From: Bifidobacterium sp. ESL0732
Lineage (GTDB): Bacteria > Actinomycetota > Actinomycetes > Actinomycetales > Bifidobacteriaceae
Assembly (NCBI RefSeq): GCF_029395535.1
Contig: NZ_CP113920.1
Location: 1,612,001-1,676,000, forward strand
Direction of reading: 5' to 3'
DNA length: 64,000 nucleotides
Shown: positions 61,093 through 64,000 of the stretch, one piece after another
Layout: the number at the start of each line of letters is the position of its first letter
How positions within the stretch are numbered: the stretch's first letter is position 1
The notes under the pieces: generated by a model
The model's database searches: none
Seen by the model: only the letters and a program-made list of their open reading frames with translations
What the model was told of the DNA's origin: nothing
Position numbers and translations under genes: made by a program

Positions 61093-62079
61093 TCAGCGGT
61101 GAATCGCCTCGCTTTGGGCCTGGCTGAAGCCTTGTGGCTCCAGCTGGAAGGTGGTGTGGGGAATCGAAACCGAGAAATGGTCGGTTAGGCAGGTATGCAG
61201 CTGATGAAGAATATCGGCGCCCTGAGCCATCGTCAGATTCGGCTCCACCACGACGTGGGCAGTCAGAATCGGCATGCCGGTCGCCACTGTTGAAGCATGA
61301 ACATCGTGGACATCTATGACGTGATCGACGCTTTTCATATGCTCGCGCACTTCGTCAAGATCGAGGCCTTCCGGGGTCTCTTCAAGTAATACCTTGACTG
61401 CGTTCTTCATCAATACGAAAGCTCTCGGCACGATAAGCAACGCGATAACCGCGCCGGCGAGAGCATCGAATCCATGCCAGCCAGTGGTCATGATGACAAT
61501 GGCGGAAACCACGACTGTAAAAGAACCGAGCGCGTCGTTCATCGTTTCCAAGAAGGCCGCGCGCATGTTCATATTGTCTTTGTGCTGGCCGGAAAGCACA
61601 AGGACGGAAACGACGTTGAACACCAGACCCAGAATACCGAAACCGAGCAGCATGCCGACACTCTGTACCTCATCACCGGAAACGCCTGCCAGACGCAGAA
61701 CCGCTTCGACCAACGCATAGACCCCAACGGCCATCAATATCAGCGCTCCGAGCCCTGCCGTGATCGGCTCAAGCCTGGCCCAGCCCCAAGTTCGTTCCTT
61801 GTTAGGCCTTCTGCGCATCAGCACAGCAGTAATCGTAGAGGCGGTGAGCACCGCGACATCCGTAAGCATATGGGCACAATCGACCAGAAGCGCAAGCGAT
61901 CCGGTGATGATGGCGCCGAAAACTTCGACCACGAAAATCGTCAGGGTGAGGCCCAGCGTCACCATAAGTCTTCTCTGATGTTCCATCGCCTTGCCCTGGC
62001 CACCCGCTTGACCATCAGCAGATTGCGTTCTTTGGCTTTTCTGCGTTTCAGTTCCTTGCCCTTGCCGTTGCGAAACCAT
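61093..62079 (-). CDS. Cation diffusion facilitator (zinc/divalent metal exporter)
   Basis: This 328-residue CDF-family exporter has a polar Gln/Ser-rich N-terminus (about 35 residues), six predicted membrane helices and a cytoplasmic C-terminal metal-binding domain (VIDVHDVHASTVATGMPILTAHVVV). The HxxxD zinc-site motifs are visible: LLVDCAHMLTDV in helix 2 and LETMNDALGS in helix 5, the latter with Asn-Asp rather than His-Asp. This variation leaves the metal preference open (Zn, Cd or Co/Mn). GGGAGAGG precedes the ATG closely. It is convergent with lexA. Confidence 0.9.
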   Translation of the reverse strand: MVSQRQGQGTETQKSQRTQSADGQAGGQGKAMEHQRRLMVTLGLTLTIFVVEVFGAIITGSLALLVDCAHMLTDVAVLTASTITAVLMRRRPNKERTWGWARLEPITAGLGALILMAVGVYALVEAVLRLAGVSGDEVQSVGMLLGFGILGLVFNVVSVLVLSGQHKDNMNMRAAFLETMNDALGSFTVVVSAIVIMTTGWHGFDALAGAVIALLIVPRAFVLMKNAVKVLLEETPEGLDLDEVREHMKSVDHVIDVHDVHASTVATGMPILTAHVVVEPNLTMAQGADILHQLHTCLTDHFSVSIPHTTFQLEPQGFSQAQSEAIHR

Positions 62080-62384
62080 ATCCTCTCCCTACCGTGCATT
62101 TATCGCCATCGACGAAAACGGAACGTCCATTCTCTTGCTTTCGTCGATTTGGCGTAAGCTCATTGTCAACGTTAAAACGCTGTGTTACTGGTGACACTAT
62201 ACGCGTCAAAACGTAAGCGGGAGTTGGGTTTTGCGACTCAGAGCCGAAGAACAAGCAGGTCGCACAATATTGTCCGTTTCGTTTTTCTTTGACACTAAAA
62301 CCGACAATCTTTTTCATTTTCAAAAAGCGGCTTATACTGCCGCAGCCGAAACGATAAAACCCAGTGATACCAAGGATTTTTCTT
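62080..62384. other. Intergenic region upstream of the CDF gene
   Basis: These 305 bases lie between the AEC carrier stop and the CDF start, both on the minus strand. They should hold the CDF promoter. I see no gene, terminator with a good T-run, or repeat. Confidence 0.45.
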
Positions 62385-63320
62385 TTACTGCAGCAGCAAC
62401 ATTGCGCAGCTCAAGGTGACGAACGAGAGTACCGTACTCAAGAATTGCGTCGATGCCATCTCCGACTCATGGATGCCGTAGTCAATGGCCAGGTTCGTCG
62501 GCAGCGTGGCGGTAGGGATGGCCATGGTAATCACGACGATACGCGTCAGCTCGCTCGGCATGCCGGTGGCGACCATCAAAGCCCAGATGATGGCCGGATA
62601 GGCGATGTTTTTCAAACCCACGGTCAGCCAGACATGAGGGTTGAAGGAGATCTTGCGGGTGACGAGCACAATGCCTGTGGCGAACATCGCCACACCGCCT
62701 GCAGTCTTGCCGAGCACGGTGAACGTAGGCTCGAGAACGCTGGGCATCGACCAACCACAGATCGAAAGAATGAAGCCAAGGAAGGCTGCCAGCACCAACG
62801 GTTTCGTCAGCCCTTTCACCAGCCGCTTGCCTACGGAAATCTTCGGGCCATTCTTTTTATTCACATCCGCGGCGAGCGCCTCGAACACAAACGGGACCAG
62901 AACCACATTGATGATGAGACTGGCAATGCCAATGTCTATGGCGCTGATAGTCTCGTCGAAGAAGAGCGGAAGCACCGCGGAACCGATGAAGGGAATCGAG
63001 GGGTCGGCCACCGAAAGCGCACGCAACGAGGAAAGCCCGCTTTGGTTCTTGACAATCTTCCAGTAGATGAAATAGAGCAGGAAATAGGAGACGAGCATCG
63101 CACCGAGCATCCACAACGCCAACGGGATATCTTCGACGATCAACTTGCGTTTGGTGGCCCAGATACCGCCGAACACGTGCATGGGCAGGGCGTAATTCAT
63201 CACGAATTTGATGAGCCGACTGCTGTCGGTGCTATCGAAATCGCCGCGTTTGGCGGCAAAAGCGCCGAGCAACATGGTGACAAGTATCGGCAGCAAGGCA
63301 AATATGACAGTTTTCAGCAT
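62385..63320 (-). CDS. AEC family (auxin efflux carrier-like) transporter
   Basis: This 311-residue integral membrane protein has ten predicted helices in two five-helix halves, typical of the AEC family; bacterial members move malate, malonate, lactate-like acids or other anions. TMLLGAFAAKRGDFD and LIKFVMNYALPMHVFGGIW in the first half and NLAIDYGIHESEMASTQFLSTVLSFV at the end are recognisable. TGGAGAAA precedes the ATG. Its neighbour upstream on the same strand is an L-lactate dehydrogenase gene, so an organic acid substrate is plausible, but a shared transcript is doubtful given a 360-base gap with a hairpin. Confidence 0.88.
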   Translation of the reverse strand: MLKTVIFALLPILVTMLLGAFAAKRGDFDSTDSSRLIKFVMNYALPMHVFGGIWATKRKLIVEDIPLALWMLGAMLVSYFLLYFIYWKIVKNQSGLSSLRALSVADPSIPFIGSAVLPLFFDETISAIDIGIASLIINVVLVPFVFEALAADVNKKNGPKISVGKRLVKGLTKPLVLAAFLGFILSICGWSMPSVLEPTFTVLGKTAGGVAMFATGIVLVTRKISFNPHVWLTVGLKNIAYPAIIWALMVATGMPSELTRIVVITMAIPTATLPTNLAIDYGIHESEMASTQFLSTVLSFVTLSCAMLLLQ

Positions 63321-63682
63321 AAATTATTTCTCCATCTCACCCACGCTTTTCCCCCTGCATAGCGTCTAGGCGAGCATCGTTGAATCCCGACATTTCAGGC
63401 AGACGTTCTTTTACGTGAGTTACGGATACTCTACACAACGCATATTTTCCGGACGTTTCACGTCTCAACGAGCGGACAATAATCCGATAACTTTTAACAA
63501 AACCCGATACTTGCATCCCTGCAAAATGATGTATGCCGCATCTACCTTAATAAAAGTAGAAGCGGCATACGATGCGGGCCGGATACATTACCGGTGTTCA
63601 ATAAAGTATCGAATCATATTCGAATGTTCAGAACCAACGACCACCGGCGTTCAGATCGACGATGGCGGTATTCGAAAAACGA
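63321..63682. other. Intergenic region between ldh and the AEC gene
   Basis: About 360 bases contain the stem-loop at 63531-63570 and the AEC promoter. No coding sequence is supported. Confidence 0.5.
63531..63570 (-). terminator. Stem-loop downstream of ldh
   Basis: GTATGCCGC-A-TCTAC (63531-63545) pairs with GTAGA-A-GCGGCATAC (63556-63570), 14 of 15 positions matching, around a 10-base AT-rich loop. It lies about 110 bases past the ldh stop and lacks a clear T-run. Confidence 0.55.

Positions 63683-64000
<318 letters not shown>

Overview
The window reads as a chromosomal segment of an actinobacterium of the family Bifidobacteriaceae, most likely a Bifidobacterium. The tmRNA at 39902-40293 encodes the tag AKSNRTEFALAA, which I know from bifidobacteria. 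The coding DNA is moderately GC-rich, start sites carry AGGAG-type ribosome binding sites, and the order ldh - AEC carrier - CDF - lexA - nrdR - helD - mraZ/dcw fits that group. No tRNA, rRNA, CRISPR array, prophage or intact insertion sequence was found.

Layout. 1-6.4 kb: a DnaQ-like exonuclease; a three-gene peptidoglycan operon (MurE, ATP-grasp D-aspartate ligase, aspartate racemase) that should build a Lys/Orn-D-Asp cross-bridge; a glycerate kinase. 6.4-12 kb: smc and folC, separated by a tandem hairpin repeat. 12-13.5 kb: an AT-rich pocket with a small membrane protein and a secreted protein broken by two homopolymer frameshifts. 13.5-21.6 kb: aminopeptidase P, an acetyltransferase, a MATE exporter with a divergent AraC regulator, a Nudix hydrolase, and a ROK repressor with fructokinase. 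21.9-39.7 kb: an amino-sugar and glycan utilisation region with nagB-nagA, a ROK repressor, a DUF4127 protein, a GH13 alpha-glucosidase, an ABC importer joined to a glycerophosphodiesterase, a HAD phosphatase, two ROK kinases, nanE and a YihS-like AGE-family isomerase. 39.9-40.9 kb: ssrA and dtd. 41.1-56.5 kb: the dcw cell wall/division cluster on the minus strand from mraZ to ftsQ. 56.8-64 kb: helD, nrdR, a LysM protein divergent from lexA, a CDF exporter, an AEC carrier and the 3' part of an L-lactate dehydrogenase gene.

How the parts connect. Two regions speak to cell wall assembly. The dcw cluster has, where murE normally sits (51491-52378), a protein that keeps the outline of the MurE N-terminal and central domains but has lost the ATP-binding loop, the catalytic motifs and the C-terminal domain. 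The intact MurE is about 50 kb away, in the D-Asp bridge operon. In the glycan region, TAGTTAACTA-like palindromes recur upstream of nagBA, between the ROK repressor and the DUF4127 gene, upstream of the ABC importer, and between the two ROK kinase operons. This suggests one ROK-controlled regulon that takes up a GlcNAc/ManNAc-containing, possibly glycerophosphate-linked, glycan. DUF4127 is the uncharacterised member of that regulon.
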